A DNA stretch of 64,000 nt from contig VXAA01005665.1 in NCBI GenBank assembly GCA_013399115.1, positions 1,260,288 through 1,324,287 on the forward strand. Reading direction: 5' to 3'. This DNA is from Anseranas semipalmata (taxonomy: Eukaryota > Chordata > Aves > Anseriformes > Anseranatidae). A model generated the notes under the pieces. That model saw only the letters and a program-made list of their open reading frames with translations. It made no database searches and had not been told where the DNA came from. Shown here one piece after another: positions 63,722-64,000 of this stretch (position 1 is its first letter; each line of letters begins with the position of its first letter). The translations under genes were made by a program, and so were the position numbers.

Positions 63722-63840
63722 TATGCTCCACATTTTACAGATGGAAAAACTGAGACAAAATGCTTTGCTTGAGGCTGCCCAATGACAGAGCTGGCTTTAG
63801 AGCTCAGCATCTCTCTTTCCCAGTGTCATTCCTCCAGACA
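63722..63840 (-). mobile_element. MIR-like SINE relic, minus strand
   Basis: CACATTTTACAGATGGAAAA, CTGAGACAAAATGCTTTGC, TTGAGGCTGCCCAATGACAG and AGCTGGCTTTAGAGCTCAGC follow the reverse complement of MIR (ATTTTACAGATGAGGAAACTGAGGC, TGACTTGCCCAAGGTCAC, AGCTGG...). The order is well kept though bases are diverged. Confidence 0.72.
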
Positions 63841-64000
63841 GTGCTGCCGAGCAGCAAAAAATGAATCGGGGACACCTTTTTGCGAGACTTTAAAGGAATG
63901 ACAATGGAATAAATATAACAGTCAAAACAAAAAGCAACCCAAACAGTCCCACTGCATTCTGAGTGCTTGGGTCTGCAGAGCAAAACCACTGCTATTTTGG

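Noticed and set aside
1..64000. CRISPR arrays, operons, tRNA or rRNA genes
   Set aside because: No regularly spaced direct repeats with unique spacers and no tRNA or rRNA landmarks were seen; the window is vertebrate nuclear DNA.

Overview
This is a vertebrate nuclear window, almost certainly from a bird. The base composition is AT-rich with long homopolymer runs, and there are no bacterial-style operons. The repeats are CR1 LINEs, one ERV LTR of a type common in birds, and old MIR-like and palindromic relics of the kind seen in amniote genomes. The one protein-coding gene I can support is the 3' end of CADM2 (SynCAM2/Necl-3), a neuronal immunoglobulin-superfamily adhesion molecule, on the + strand.

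Layout. Positions 1 to 40,885 read as one long intron upstream of the transmembrane exon of CADM2. I found no Ig-domain or stalk exon there. It holds a solo ERV LTR (4216-5261) flanked by a perfect 5-bp target-site duplication, five CR1-type LINE fragments (about 8141, 10365, 15968, 18413 and 27012), a MIR-like relic near 28.7 kb and several microsatellites. Two coding exons follow: 40,886-41,011 (stalk end plus transmembrane helix) and 42,527-42,645 (cytoplasmic tail ending in the PDZ ligand EYFI), separated by a 1,515-bp intron. The 3' UTR begins at 42,646. The first good poly(A) signal is at 43,531, with a Pumilio-type site just upstream. Further AATAAA hexamers lie up to about 50 kb, so the true transcript end is not fixed.

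From about 43.6 kb to 64 kb there is no recognisable gene. This part is either extended 3' UTR or intergenic DNA. It carries an A9G minisatellite, palindromic sauropsid-type repeat relics (clustered at 45-50 kb), an old LINE 3'-end relic near 53.1 kb and two MIR-like SINE relics (57.5 and 63.7 kb).

Nearly all open frames in the window are chance frames, or frames inside the GC-rich LTR and the CR1 ORF2 remnant. A few longer unrecognised ones are listed as low-confidence leads. I did not find convincing evidence of a new biological system. The best-supported non-trivial observations are the LTR with its target-site duplication, the frameshifted catalytically dead CR1, the possible read-through isoform of CADM2, and the cluster of palindromic relics downstream of the gene.
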